Shown here piece after piece: positions 29,962 through 38,352 of a stretch of 64,000 nucleotides of DNA. The translations under genes and the position numbers were made by a program. The DNA is taken from positions 2,999,501 through 3,063,500 of the forward strand of contig NZ_AP023410.1 of NCBI RefSeq assembly GCF_000193495.2, read 5' to 3'. This DNA is from Acetobacter aceti NBRC 14818 (GTDB lineage: Bacteria; Pseudomonadota; Alphaproteobacteria; Acetobacterales; Acetobacteraceae). A model generated the notes under the pieces. The model saw only the letters and a list, made by a program, of their open reading frames with translations. It did no database searches and was not told where the DNA came from. The stretch's first letter is position 1. Each line of letters starts with the position of its first letter.

Positions 29962-30408
29962 TCAGGCTCGACCTCATTCCTTGAGCCAGAAGACGGTTGC
30001 GTCGATGTGGATCGTGGACATGAAGGTATGAACGCAGCGGTCGTATCGGATCGCCACACGTCGCCGGTCTTTCAGCTTTGCGGACGTGTTTTCGATGAGA
30101 TGACTCTTTATTATAAAGGTACCAGTCGTAAGATGGCCCTGATTTCCGGCTTTTCTTCGACGGGATACAGACGGTGTGATCTGCCTGCTTTTTGACTCAG
30201 GGTGGTGAAATTCCGATCAAAGACACCGAGATGGCTCCAGCGAATGAAACAATTGTATAAAGTCTTGTGCGGACCATAGGCTTTCGGTTCGTCTTTCCAC
30301 TGAAGGCCGTTATGGATGACGTAAACAATCCCGCCCAGAACACGACGGTCATCCATGCGGGGCATACCATGCGCCAGTGAGAAAAATAGCCTGATCCGTT
30401 CCATCTGG
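29962..30408 (-). mobile_element. Left part of IS5-family element (copy 2), split by the prophage
   Basis: Begins TCAGG at 29962, followed by the same CCTCATTCCTTGAGCCAGAA as copy 1 near 19546. It ends at 30408 with CCATCTGG. The transposase frame on the reverse strand keeps QMERIRLFFSLAHGMPRMDD and WKDEPKAYGPHKTLYNCFIRW, but has an internal deletion compared with copy 1. The missing end of this element is found at 42172-42275, on the far side of the prophage. Confidence 0.8.
30404..30408. repeat. Target-site duplication TCTGG, tail-side end of the prophage
   Basis: TCTGG directly precedes the TG end of the Mu-like prophage at 30409. The same five bases follow the CA end at 42172-42176. Five-base duplications are typical of Mu-like phage insertion. 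Confidence 0.8.
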
Positions 30409-30438
30409 TGAAGCGCGCCGGATGGTTTTGCACAATGA

Positions 30439-30447
30439 GACACAAGG
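30439..30447 (+). repeat. End motif GACACAAGG, tail-side prophage end
   Basis: Reading inward from the TG at 30409, GACACAAGG starts 31 bases in. The same nine bases occur, also reading inward, near the other prophage end (42155-42163 on the reverse strand). A shared inward-facing motif suggests a transposase-binding site. Confidence 0.45.
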
Positions 30448-30481
30448 AATTGCACCCCAAATCGGGCTTCTAAGAGCCCTT

Positions 30482-30820
30482 TTAGAGGTCGATAAGACCT
30501 CTCTCAGCAATGGCCTTTGTGGCCTCCATCGCTCGCCAGTCAGCGCTCATCATCTTCAAGCCGACACCAACATCAAGCGGCTTCGGTCCGAATTTCAGCC
30601 GCAGCGCAGAGCATGCTGACGCCTCACGTTCACGACGTGCTTCCACAGCCAATCTGCCGATCAGCGATCGAGAAACGCCAAGTCGCTTTCCGATACTCCT
30701 GATCGTCAGAGGCCTCTTCTCTGCTCCAGCATCCTGAATGCAGGTCTGCGTCAAATACTGCTCGACCAACGACCTGGCGGCCTGAAGTTTCTCCGGATCT
30801 GTAAGCGAAATGGGTCTCAT
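30482..30820 (-). CDS. Small prophage protein with a helix-turn-helix-like region
   Basis: 112 residues. The middle (LTIRSIGKRLGVSRSLIGRLAVEARRERE) looks like a DNA-binding helix-turn-helix. GGAAGGTGAGG stands before ATG 30820. It is the last gene before the tail-side end, where Mu carries com and mom. I see no similarity to Com or Mom by eye, so the role is unknown. Confidence 0.6.
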   Translation of the reverse strand: MRPISLTDPEKLQAARSLVEQYLTQTCIQDAGAEKRPLTIRSIGKRLGVSRSLIGRLAVEARREREASACSALRLKFGPKPLDVGVGLKMMSADWRAMEATKAIAERGLIDL

Positions 30821-30852
30821 TGCGCCTCACCTTCCTATCGGTCTTCCTGCCA

Positions 30853-31296
30853 TTACCCCGCACCTCGATCGTCTGATGTAGAGGTCTCCATTGCGGGATA
30901 TGGAACATCTCTGCCGTCGATCTCCGTATCAGTCGGAAACGACGGCAATGGTTCAAACGGGCGACGTGGCAAGCCCAGTCGCGCATCCAGCTCACGCACA
31001 ATCAGACGCGCAGCCAGTGCATGCACCTGAACGGTCGACAGAACGTCCATCGTCTGCCAGCGCGCCCGGCGCAATTCGATCAATTCAGATTCATACGAGC
31101 GCACCAGATCGGTCAGAGACGCTTCACGCTCTGCTGATCGTTTGACCATCTCCAGCGCCATCTGCCCGGCGTCATAGACCTCCTGCCGGGCAATGGAGCG
31201 CATCCGGTAAGAATGCGCCCACCATCCGGACAGCAGGCCGCCAAACCACACCGCAACGTGGCCACCCTCACGCGCCAGAATCAACCAACTAGCCAC
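30853..31296 (-). CDS. Small prophage membrane-anchored protein
   Basis: 147 residues, with one hydrophobic segment near the N-terminus (VAVWFGGLLSGWWAHSY, residues ~14-30). An Arg/Glu-rich region, likely helical, follows (EVYDAGQMALEMVKRSAEREASLTDLV), then a Pro-rich tail. It overlaps the end of the tail-fibre gene by 8 bases, so it is co-translated. The layout could fit a lysis accessory (spanin-like) or tail-assembly protein, but no family was recognised. Confidence 0.55.
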   Translation of the reverse strand: MASWLILAREGGHVAVWFGGLLSGWWAHSYRMRSIARQEVYDAGQMALEMVKRSAEREASLTDLVRSYESELIELRRARWQTMDVLSTVQVHALAARLIVRELDARLGLPRRPFEPLPSFPTDTEIDGRDVPYPAMETSTSDDRGAG

Positions 31297-34018
31297 TCGA
31301 TGCAGGACCGTAGTTCGGTGAGCGAGCGACGGCCGTGCTGCCTTCCATGCTCAGCAGCATCTGACCACTGACTGCCGGAGCAATCAGCGCGTGACCAGCA
31401 GACAGGGGATGCACCTGATCCGTATTGATCAACGACCCCGTGTTCACCTCGATCGTGGTGGAGAGCGCGTCCCCGATATCGACGACCGCCACCCGTTTAT
31501 CCAGAGGATAGGCCGCCTGATACGCGGATATCGCGGCATTGAACGCCGTGAGATATGCGGCTGGATATTTGGGCGCATAGTGGAACCCAACAGGGATCAT
31601 CAGGAACAGCCACGCATTCGGTGCCGCCGTTCTGTGCGCTTTCATGCACTGCATCATGGCCGCCTGACAGTCCGATGTGCTCAGTTTCCCGAGCGCCTCG
31701 TTCGTCAGATAATTCACCAGAGTTGCGACAGGCTCGCTGCCTGTGTCGCCGTAGGCTGTCAGATGACCGTTGCTGTCGAGCGCCGAGACGTTCTCGTCGA
31801 TCTTGTTCCACCGGCTTTTCGTGTCGTCGTAGGTGCCCCCAGATCCATTGCTGGACCCCGACACATAATAATATGCCGGAACGTCCGCCGTGCTGTCCCC
31901 GGTATCCAGATAACCTGAGTAACCGCACACAGAGACGCATACCTCGTAACCCTGCGCCCGGAGCGTCTGAAGCAGAAAATAAGTGTAGGACTGCGTAAAA
32001 TCGGGCTTGTTCGCACCACCTGAATTGATGCCCTCGGTGATGCTGTCACCGATGATCTTCACCCAGCCTTTTTCACCCGCGACGGAAACACCGGCCGTGG
32101 ACGCCGCATCCAGCGTGACGCCGGACACGACAATGTTGTTGGCACCTTCATTCCACCGACCCGACTGCGGTGTGTCGCGGAAGACCACGAAAACGGTATT
32201 CTCGGCAGACGGGATGATATTCCACAGTGTTACACTGGATGCGGCCGAAAACTCTTTCACAGAGCCGTTGACGCTGACATTCACATTTCCGGACGTCCCC
32301 GCCAGACCGAAATCAATAACTGCGGTCGGGTTGGCAGACGCATTCCATGTGAAGACGAAATAGGCACCGACGTTCCATGTCCGACGCCACAGAGAGCCAC
32401 CGCGCCCGCTGTCGCCATACCAGTTTCCCGGTGAAAACAGGAAAGCCGGATTATCCACCGGCACAGCAGATCCCGGAGCGAGAGGCGTCGCCGTCTGGTC
32501 AGCAGAATAGGTCGCGCCGACGCTGTTCGCAGCGCCGACCTTAACCTTGTAGGCAGTCCCGTTCGTCAGACCGGTGATCGTATAACTGCCAGCGACCGTC
32601 AGGGTCGTGACAGGAGAAGTCGCGTCGTTGACCACAATCGGATAGCCCGTGATCGGCGATCCCCCATCACTCGACGGGGCCACAACCTGCACCACGATCT
32701 GCCCGTTGCCAGCCGTAAGCGTCACGCCCGGCGCGCCTGGTGCCGTGGCAGATGATACAGGCGTCGCGGTCTGCTCAGCCGCCACAGTCGTGCCGACGCC
32801 GTTGGTCGCGCCCACTTTCACATACACAGGCGTGCCGTTCGTCAGGCCCGTGATCGTGTAGCTTCCCGCAGCCGTCAGCGTCGTGACTGGCGTTGAGGAC
32901 TCGCCCCCTGACGTCGTTCCGACATAGATGGGATAACCCGTAATCGCTGAGCCGCCATCGCTCGACGGAGCCACGACCTTCACCGTTATCTGCCCGCTTC
33001 CGGCCGTCAACGTGACACCCGGCGCGCCCGGAGCCGTGGCAGATGCCTGCACCGTCAGAGACGCGGTCCCGTTGGTCAGACTGCTGTCGTTCGTTCCTGT
33101 CAGCGTCACAGCGCCAGCCTTAGATCCCGCCGTATATTCCAGCGTTCCAGACAGACTCCCGGCCGCGATTTTCAGCGTGGCAGAACTCCATGAACCACCA
33201 GCACCGCCGTCGCCCGGCGTGATCGTAACGTCCTGAGCTGCCGCCGCATCCAGAGCAAACGTCACCTCCGTGCTGCTGCCGGTCTGAACAGTCGAACTGG
33301 CCGGAGCGACCGTATATTTCGTGGCAGTCGAAGGCGCGGCATCCCCGCTGTAAACGGTGATTTCCTTCAGACCAGCAAGCGCGCCGCCAGAACCTGAATA
33401 GGCACACACACCAGCCGATCCCGCTACATTCTGAAGCGCGGCCGTGTTGACCGTGGCATTCGCTGCCCCCGAGTCATACGTCCCAAGAACTGTTCCTGAG
33501 GCATTCGAGACCGTCACAACTATTTCAGATGTGGTAGTCGTTACCTGTGTGAGCTGAATATCCAGAGTGACGACATCGCCCTGAGCGGGCTGCGTCGCCA
33601 GATCCTGCCCCACAAACTGCGTTAATTTCCCAGATGCAATGGCGAACCCGTGGATGGCGTATTTTTTGTCGCTCATATAGTCCACGGACACGAGGTATCC
33701 GTTGGCCGAACTGCTCGATCTATTAGAGCGCAGCATCGCATAGTAGGTCTGTCCACTGTTTAGACAGACCTGCATGGTCACACGCTGATTGATCGAATCT
33801 TCAGACGCTGGACGGAATAACTGGCCCGCTGTCCATGGCGTGCTTTGTTTCGTGGATGTGAGGTAAAAATCAGCCGCATTACTATCAGATGCGATATTTG
33901 CAGCCGACCAGACAGAGCCCGCCAAGTCGATCCAGCCGTTGACCAGCGTGCCGCCAGCGCCTACCGCCGCAATCGCAGCCGTGATCGACGTGTCAGATGT
34001 TTGGGTCCAGCTCGCCAT
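31289..34018 (-). CDS. Prophage tail-fibre-like protein with two Fn3 repeats and an SGNH esterase domain
   Basis: 909 residues. The N-terminal ~230 form a beta-rich domain. A Ser/Thr-rich region follows, then two tandem fibronectin type III repeats at ~330-505, both beginning TAPGAPGVTLTAG. The next region looks like a carbohydrate-binding beta domain. A C-terminal SGNH/GDSL hydrolase follows: KIIGDSITEG near residue 655 gives the Ser, and TDQVHPLSAGH near 866 gives the Asp and His. This suggests deacetylation of host surface polysaccharide during adsorption. The gene sits one codon after the truncated gene upstream. A tail-fibre role is inferred from position. Confidence 0.72.
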   Translation of the reverse strand: MASWTQTSDTSITAAIAAVGAGGTLVNGWIDLAGSVWSAANIASDSNAADFYLTSTKQSTPWTAGQLFRPASEDSINQRVTMQVCLNSGQTYYAMLRSNRSSSSANGYLVSVDYMSDKKYAIHGFAIASGKLTQFVGQDLATQPAQGDVVTLDIQLTQVTTTTSEIVVTVSNASGTVLGTYDSGAANATVNTAALQNVAGSAGVCAYSGSGGALAGLKEITVYSGDAAPSTATKYTVAPASSTVQTGSSTEVTFALDAAAAQDVTITPGDGGAGGSWSSATLKIAAGSLSGTLEYTAGSKAGAVTLTGTNDSSLTNGTASLTVQASATAPGAPGVTLTAGSGQITVKVVAPSSDGGSAITGYPIYVGTTSGGESSTPVTTLTAAGSYTITGLTNGTPVYVKVGATNGVGTTVAAEQTATPVSSATAPGAPGVTLTAGNGQIVVQVVAPSSDGGSPITGYPIVVNDATSPVTTLTVAGSYTITGLTNGTAYKVKVGAANSVGATYSADQTATPLAPGSAVPVDNPAFLFSPGNWYGDSGRGGSLWRRTWNVGAYFVFTWNASANPTAVIDFGLAGTSGNVNVSVNGSVKEFSAASSVTLWNIIPSAENTVFVVFRDTPQSGRWNEGANNIVVSGVTLDAASTAGVSVAGEKGWVKIIGDSITEGINSGGANKPDFTQSYTYFLLQTLRAQGYEVCVSVCGYSGYLDTGDSTADVPAYYYVSGSSNGSGGTYDDTKSRWNKIDENVSALDSNGHLTAYGDTGSEPVATLVNYLTNEALGKLSTSDCQAAMMQCMKAHRTAAPNAWLFLMIPVGFHYAPKYPAAYLTAFNAAISAYQAAYPLDKRVAVVDIGDALSTTIEVNTGSLINTDQVHPLSAGHALIAPAVSGQMLLSMEGSTAVARSPNYGPASSG

Positions 34019-34020
34019 GA

Positions 34021-34312
34021 TCAGTATCTCCCCAGCAGAGTGACCGTCTTGTCAGGCGTTTCAACCCAGATCTGAGCCACACTCCCGGCGGTCGTCAGGA
34101 TCTGCGGAGCAGCGGCGTCCGGCCACCAAAGCGCCGCAGGCCAGAGAACCTTGAACCCGGTTCCGGTCGCGGGCTGACGGACGATGATCCGCATCCCCGA
34201 AACCTCGCCAGCCGTTCCGCCCGTAAACCCGATCGTCAGATCCGCTGTCAGCGTGATGTCGTAACAGACGCGCCCAAACGGCGGGAACGCCAGCACCTGA
34301 TTGGCACCGCCC
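34021..34312 (-). pseudogene. C-terminal part of a prophage tail protein, cut by IS3
   Basis: The reverse frame is open from the IS end: GGANQVLAFPPFGRVCYDITL, through DLTIGFTGGTAGEVSGMRII, to TPDKTVTLLGRY and a stop at 34021. It lacks its own start; the IS3-family element replaces everything upstream. Composition suggests a beta-rich tail or baseplate-associated protein like those before tail fibres. It ends two bases before the fibre gene. Confidence 0.65.
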
Positions 34313-34339
34313 TTGAATTGCCCCGGGTTTTGTGGAGAC
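34313..34339 (+). repeat. IS3 left terminal inverted repeat
   Basis: 27 bases, a perfect inverted match of 35593-35619. Confidence 0.9.
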
Positions 34340-34367
34340 AGAACGACCCGTGAGGTAAGAAGAATTC

Positions 34368-34691
34368 ATGAGCAACAAATCGAAGCGTTTTCCGCCTGAA
34401 TTTCGCGAGCGTGCAGCCCGCATGGTTCTGGAGGAAGAGAAGAACCATCCATCACGTTGGTCCGCAGTGATGATGATAGCGCCAAAGCTGGATATTCATC
34501 CTGACACGCTGTCAAAATGGACCCGTCTGCATGAGCGGGCCAATGCGCCTGCGGTGAGTGACCTGCCTGATCGAGAGAAGATCAGGCAACTGGAGCGAGA
34601 GAACCGCGAATTGCGGCAGGCCAATGAAATCCTGCGCAAGGCATCAGCATATTTTGCCCAGGCGGAGCTCGACCGCATCTTCAGACCATGA
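34368..34691 (+). CDS. IS3-family transposase OrfA
   Basis: 107 residues with an N-terminal helix-turn-helix (PPEFRERAARMVLEEEKNHPSRW, then APKLDIHPDTLSKWTR) and a C-terminal leucine zipper (IRQLERENRELRQANEILRKAS). OrfA binds the IS ends and joins OrfB to form the active transposase, usually by a -1 frameshift. The stop overlaps the orfB ATG (ATGA at 34688-34691), so re-initiation is also possible. Confidence 0.92.
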   Translation: MSNKSKRFPPEFRERAARMVLEEEKNHPSRWSAVMMIAPKLDIHPDTLSKWTRLHERANAPAVSDLPDREKIRQLERENRELRQANEILRKASAYFAQAELDRIFRP

Positions 34692-35578
34692 CACGCTTCA
34701 TTGAGGAGCATCGGCAGACATATGGTGTCGGGTCAATCTGCAGGGTTCTGTCGATTGCACCATCTGCCTATTACGCTTATCGGGCGAGACAGAAAAATCC
34801 CTGTGTGCGCAGCCAGAAAGATAAAGAGCTCTGTCATGAAATCCGCAGGATCTGGAACGATAATTTCTGCGTCTACGGAGTGCGCAAGGTCTGGCATCAG
34901 CTCAGACGTGAAGGTCTGGATGTCGCCCGCTGCACGGTAGAGCGGCTGATGCACCGGATGGGACTGAAAGGTGTCATGCGTGGCAAGGGGGTCAGAACCA
35001 CACGGCCCGATCCGGCACGGCCCTGTCCACAGGATCTGGTACAGCGACAGTTTCATGCACCAGCCCCCAATAGACTCTGGGTTTCGGATTTTACTTACGT
35101 TTCCACCTGGCAGGGCTTTGTGTATGTGGCCTTCATCATTGATGTCTTTGCCCGGGTTATTGTGGGCTGGCGCGTCTCGTCCACTGCCCATACCGACTTC
35201 GTGCTGGATGCCCTTGAGCAGGCTCTGTGCCAGAGGCGGCCTGAGGGAAAAGTGACCCACCATTCCGACCGCGGATGTCAATATGTGTCCATTCGCTACA
35301 CGCAAAGACTGGCTGAAGCGGGCCTTGTTGCTTCTGTCGGAAGCGTTGGGGATTCCTATGATAACGCTTTGGCGGAGACCATTAACGGACTTTATAAAAC
35401 CGAACTCATCTATCGACAGGGGCCATGGAAAAACAGGGACGCTGTTGAGCTAGCAACACTGAAATGGGTCGACTGGTTCAATAATCGGCGGCTCCTGTCC
35501 TCCATTGGAAACATCCCGCCAGCAGAAGCCGAAGCACGTTTTTATGCGCAACAGAAATCACATGCATTAGCCGCTTAA
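34688..35578 (+). CDS. IS3-family transposase OrfB (DDE integrase core)
   Basis: 296 residues. An HTH_21-type N-terminal region (NDNFCVYGVRKVWHQLRREG) is followed by an rve integrase core. All three catalytic acids are visible: D in LWVSDFTYVSTW, D in HHSDRGCQYVS, and E in GDSYDNALAETINGLYKTELI. The C-terminal RLLSSIGNIPPAEAEARFYAQ is the usual family end. The gene is intact, so the element should be functional. Confidence 0.93.
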   Translation: MTRFIEEHRQTYGVGSICRVLSIAPSAYYAYRARQKNPCVRSQKDKELCHEIRRIWNDNFCVYGVRKVWHQLRREGLDVARCTVERLMHRMGLKGVMRGKGVRTTRPDPARPCPQDLVQRQFHAPAPNRLWVSDFTYVSTWQGFVYVAFIIDVFARVIVGWRVSSTAHTDFVLDALEQALCQRRPEGKVTHHSDRGCQYVSIRYTQRLAEAGLVASVGSVGDSYDNALAETINGLYKTELIYRQGPWKNRDAVELATLKWVDWFNNRRLLSSIGNIPPAEAEARFYAQQKSHALAA

Positions 35579-35592
35579 ATCAGATAAAAAAC

Positions 35593-35619
35593 GTCTCCAC
35601 AAAACCCGGGGCAATTCAA
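35593..35619 (-). repeat. IS3 right terminal inverted repeat
   Basis: 27 bases, the perfect inverse of 34313-34339. Its outer bases supply the TGA stop that ends the truncated MuA-type frame. Confidence 0.9.
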
Positions 35620-36848
35620 TAAGCACCGGCAAAGCGGATGTCCTTGGCAATGTCCCGCGTGAAATCGAGAAACGCGCGCTCGATTGGCTTTGATCGACCG
35701 GAATAAGGCGTGACAAAGATCGGCTCCGTGCCAAGGATCGTCATCACGCCCCTGATTTCATCCTCCTGATAGGTGAACCGGAAACGGGTCTTCTTGCCGC
35801 CAGTCATCTGCTTGGAAGCGAAGGCGCGACCGTTATCGAGATAAGCCTTGTCCGGAATGCCGTATTTCTCAACCATATCGCCATAAGCGAGCTGGATCAG
35901 ATCGGCGCTCTCGGAACGCTCCACGCGCCACGACAGAATCATGCGTGAATAGATGTCCTGCCACGCCACCATCAGCGGACGCGCAACCTTTCCATCCGGC
36001 CAGCGGACGAAAACATCCCACTTGTGACCATCCGCAGTAACAGCCTGAAGCGCATGCATGTGCGCCACGGTCCGCTCCTGAAACGGGATCATCTCATTCG
36101 CCGCCACACGCCCCTTGCGCGCCATCACAACGGTCATTTCAGGAAGTTTGTCGATCCATCGGGAGAATGTCTTGAGCGATGGAATGGTCCAGCCATGCTC
36201 TTCCGCCATCTCCTGCACATCCCGATAACACTTCTCCAATGTCGGTCCTTCAGGCTGGAGATAGAGGGATTTCATCGCTTCGAACGCTTCCTCGCTGCAC
36301 GCAGCACGCTTTTCCGTGCGCCCGCGATACCGGGGCAACAGACACGGAAGCCAGTGATTGCGCGGAACCTGCGCGATCAGCCTGCGCCAGCTCATAAACG
36401 TGCTGCGTGATACCTGCGGATTTTCCCGAAGACGGACCTCATTCATGGCCTCTTCTTTTGTCAGGCCAGCCTCGCAGAGCCGGTGATACCGATCCAGAAT
36501 GGCCAGATGAGCCAGAGCCTTCTCCTTCTTGCCTTCTGATGCCTCATGAAAACGACGCCATTCCTCGTCGTAACGATGGTCTTCCTCACTGACCTGAGCG
36601 CGCTCTTCATCAACCGAGATCACGGAAAACCGCTTCACCCATTCCAGTTGAGCCATCCGGTTGAGCAGCATGTAGTGATACTCATTCCCGCCACCCGAAG
36701 CGTCACGCCGCCGCCAATAGCGATTGCGATACTCCGAGCGGTCCCAACGGTTCTTCTCAGCGGAAATCTGAAGAGCACGTCGATCAGGAATCATCGGCAA
36801 TCCCATTTCCGAGAACTCGCGTATCGTCGCCCACTCACGCGTCAGCAT
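35616..36848 (-). pseudogene. MuA-type transposase, C-terminally truncated by IS3
   Basis: 410 residues remain; MuA-like proteins are usually 600-700. The DNA-binding N-terminal part and the RNase-H-like core are present, with D273 (TADGHKWDV), D338 (AYLDNGRAFA) and E390 (SKPIERAFLDF), so the DDE triad survives. The frame ends at DIRFAGAY with a stop made by the IS end. The non-specific DNA-binding and MuB-contact C-terminal domain is gone. No MuB-like gene is left. It overlaps the upstream 113-aa gene by 14 bases. Transposition by this protein alone is unlikely. Confidence 0.82.
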
Positions 36849-37176
36849 CGCCGCTCTCCGCCGCGAAATGCGCTTCTTGCCGCAAGGTACTCTCTAAACG
36901 GGCGATAATCCGGCGCTTAAAATCAGCATCAAGATTTCGCAAAGCACTCGGGCTGTATCTCTCAATCTCCTCAATCAGCCCTTTTCCACCGCTGATCACA
37001 TTCACGCACACGGCCTGAAAATCTTCGCCTGTAATCCAATCGAAGCCCTGCGGCCTAAAGATGAGCAAATGCAGTAAAGTGACCTGAGATATCCATCGCA
37101 TGACATCAAAAAGGGCGCGCCATTCCTGAGCCTCACGGATAGCGGACCCCAGAGCCGTCTGACGGTCTTCCGGCAT
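36835..37176 (-). CDS. Prophage early-region protein, unknown
   Basis: 113 residues starting MPEDRQTALGSAIREAQEW, alpha-helical, with no motif I can name. ATG 37176 has GGGAGG about 10 bases upstream and overlaps the stop of the small membrane protein gene before it (TGATG). Its end overlaps the transposase start by 14 bases, so it is part of the early operon. Confidence 0.65.
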   Translation of the reverse strand: MPEDRQTALGSAIREAQEWRALFDVMRWISQVTLLHLLIFRPQGFDWITGEDFQAVCVNVISGGKGLIEEIERYSPSALRNLDADFKRRIIARLESTLRQEAHFAAESGDADA

Positions 37177-37367
37177 CACACATCCTCCCTGGATGCAGCC
37201 CGCAGCGGAAACATCTGCTCCGCCGTCATCCGCACCCACGTTCCATGAAATTTCCGGCGTGGGATAAAAAACCGCAGGTTCCACAACGTGCTGATCGTGA
37301 CGATCTCCATCACCACAAACAGCGAAACCAGAAGAACCCAAAGCCAGAGCGGAAGAGTGATCGTCAT
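37176..37367 (-). CDS. Small single-helix membrane protein of the prophage
   Basis: 63 residues with one strong membrane helix (LPLWLWVLLVSLFVVMEIVTI, residues ~5-25) and a basic tail. GGGAGGGG stands just before ATG 37367. Holin-like or superinfection-exclusion roles are possible, but nothing supports a specific one. A 16-base motif (37400-37415) in its leader is repeated in the leader of the gene at 37995. Confidence 0.6.
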   Translation of the reverse strand: MTITLPLWLWVLLVSLFVVMEIVTISTLWNLRFFIPRRKFHGTWVRMTAEQMFPLRAASREDV

Positions 37368-37399
37368 GCGACCCCTCCCGGTCTGGCGGAGCGCATCCG

Positions 37400-37415
37400 T
37401 TGCCGGACTCGCCCC
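37400..37415. repeat. 16-bp motif TTGCCGGACTCGCCCC, first copy
   Basis: An identical 16-base copy lies at 38025-38040. Each copy sits between the starts of a leftward gene and a rightward gene, together with a CCTCCCG ribosome-binding-site segment. Confidence 0.7.
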
Positions 37416-37460
37416 GTCGCTCCCATCATTGCGGCGTCCAAACCAGCAATAAGAGAACCC

Positions 37461-37868
37461 ATGGAAAAAGATGACGGCTTCACGCCAAACGAAGCTCTGA
37501 ACAAGGCGATAAACACCCTTGCTTCCGCATATGATGCGCTGGAGCAGACGGAATCAGTCAAACAGCCGATTATTGATGCCGTAAACGACAGTCTGGACGC
37601 CACGACCAATGAATATTGCGCTTCCCAGATCATGATTCTCTACCTCGAAAAATATACCGGGCGATTACTGGGACAAGCAGCAAAACGCCTGCCGTCGAAA
37701 GACCTTGCACAAAGCCACGTCGATGCTCTGCTCGACGAAGAGCAGTCCAGAATTTTTCTTCTGATGCGCCAGCTTTTCCCAGATCAGGACAACCCTGATC
37801 TCGATAGGCTCTTAAAGTCCTCATGCGATCGTTTAAGATTTGCTGCTTACGATGAAATCGCTCGATAG
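37461..37868 (+). CDS. Counter-oriented prophage gene, unknown protein
   Basis: 135 residues from ATG 37461 (MEKDDGFTPNEALNKAINTL), acidic and helical with natural composition. A second half (LDEEQSRIFLLMRQLFPDQD) looks structured. It runs against the early operon, and its 3' part overlaps the reverse gene 37630-37995 by 239 bases. No strong ribosome-binding site is visible, and no domain is recognised. A cargo (moron) gene of the lysogen is possible; it may also be a chance frame. Confidence 0.45.
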   Translation: MEKDDGFTPNEALNKAINTLASAYDALEQTESVKQPIIDAVNDSLDATTNEYCASQIMILYLEKYTGRLLGQAAKRLPSKDLAQSHVDALLDEEQSRIFLLMRQLFPDQDNPDLDRLLKSSCDRLRFAAYDEIAR

Positions 37869-37995
37869 ACGTTTCTGTCTGCGACCCATTTCCTCGCTGG
37901 GATGGCTCAAGTCCTGTCTCCCCGCGAGCAAGGTCAGCCAGTTGTCGCTTGAGGAATAACTCGCGCGCCGTTTTTTTAGATGCGGGGTAAGTCAT
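37630..37995 (-). CDS. Prophage early-region protein, unknown
   Basis: 121 residues starting MTYPASKKTARELFLKRQLADLARG, with a C-terminal hydrophobic helix (GFVQGLSTAGVLLLVPVIARYIF). An excellent GGGAGGTG site lies before ATG 37995. It overlaps the opposite-strand gene 37461-37868 at the 3' side. Basic N-terminus and C-terminal anchor suggest a membrane-tethered protein. No family recognised. Confidence 0.55.
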   Translation of the reverse strand: MTYPASKKTARELFLKRQLADLARGETGLEPSQRGNGSQTETSIERFHRKQQILNDRMRTLRAYRDQGCPDLGKAGASEEKFWTALRRAEHRRGFVQGLSTAGVLLLVPVIARYIFRGRES

Positions 37996-38024
37996 GCGTC
38001 ACCTCCCGCATCCGGGACGAGCCC

Positions 38025-38040
38025 TTGCCGGACTCGCCCC
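38025..38040. repeat. 16-bp motif TTGCCGGACTCGCCCC, second copy
   Basis: Identical to 37400-37415, in the same position relative to a pair of divergent starts (37995 on the reverse strand, 38086 on the forward strand). Confidence 0.7.
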
Positions 38041-38085
38041 GGCTCATCCACCATGGGGCTGTCACACACAACCATGGAGGAACCC

Positions 38086-38352
38086 GTGACCAATACTGGA
38101 AATATCAATTCTGATACTGAGTCATACATGACGATCAACAGTCTGGAAATTAAACAGGATGGTCTTTTCTGGATCGCAACAGGCCAGTTCATTTGCGAGG
38201 CGGAAATTGATCAAGACTTTCGTCTAGATGGGTCTTTCGCAGTGCGTCTGAATACCCTTCCAGCCAAGCCTCCAATCGAGACTCATGATTTTCTGAGGAA
38301 GAAAATTCTAGAGCAGCTGATACAATCTTTAGAAGGCAATCCAGCTCTCTGA
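38086..38352 (+). CDS. Second counter-oriented prophage gene, unknown protein
   Basis: 88 residues from GTG 38086, with GGAGGAA six bases upstream. The translation (TINSLEIKQDGLFWIATGQF, then ICEAEIDQDFRLDGSFAVRL) looks like a genuine beta-rich fold. It lies opposite the early operon and its 3' end overlaps the reverse gene 38189-38527 by 164 bases. Base composition is more AT-rich than the neighbours. Function unknown. Confidence 0.5.
   Translation: MTNTGNINSDTESYMTINSLEIKQDGLFWIATGQFICEAEIDQDFRLDGSFAVRLNTLPAKPPIETHDFLRKKILEQLIQSLEGNPAL

Larger units (their letters stand above)
34313..35619 (+). mobile_element. IS3-family insertion sequence with perfect 27-bp inverted repeats
   Basis: A complete 1307-bp element. 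The left end (34313-34339) and right end (35593-35619) are perfect 27-base inverted repeats containing GCCCCGGGTTTTGTGGAGAC. It carries orfA and orfB with an intact DDE domain and may be active. No 3-bp target duplication is seen: the left flank reads ...CGCCC and the right flank TAAGC. The two flanks are also distant parts of the phage (tail gene and MuA gene). Confidence 0.9.

Noticed and set aside
34313-35619. Simple insertion of the IS3 element into one prophage gene
   Set aside because: The flanks do not share a target duplication and do not belong to one gene, so a plain insertion cannot explain them.
37992-38192. 66-residue reverse frame between early prophage genes
   Set aside because: It has no ribosome-binding site and unnatural composition; the opposite-strand gene and the strong start at 37995 explain the region better.
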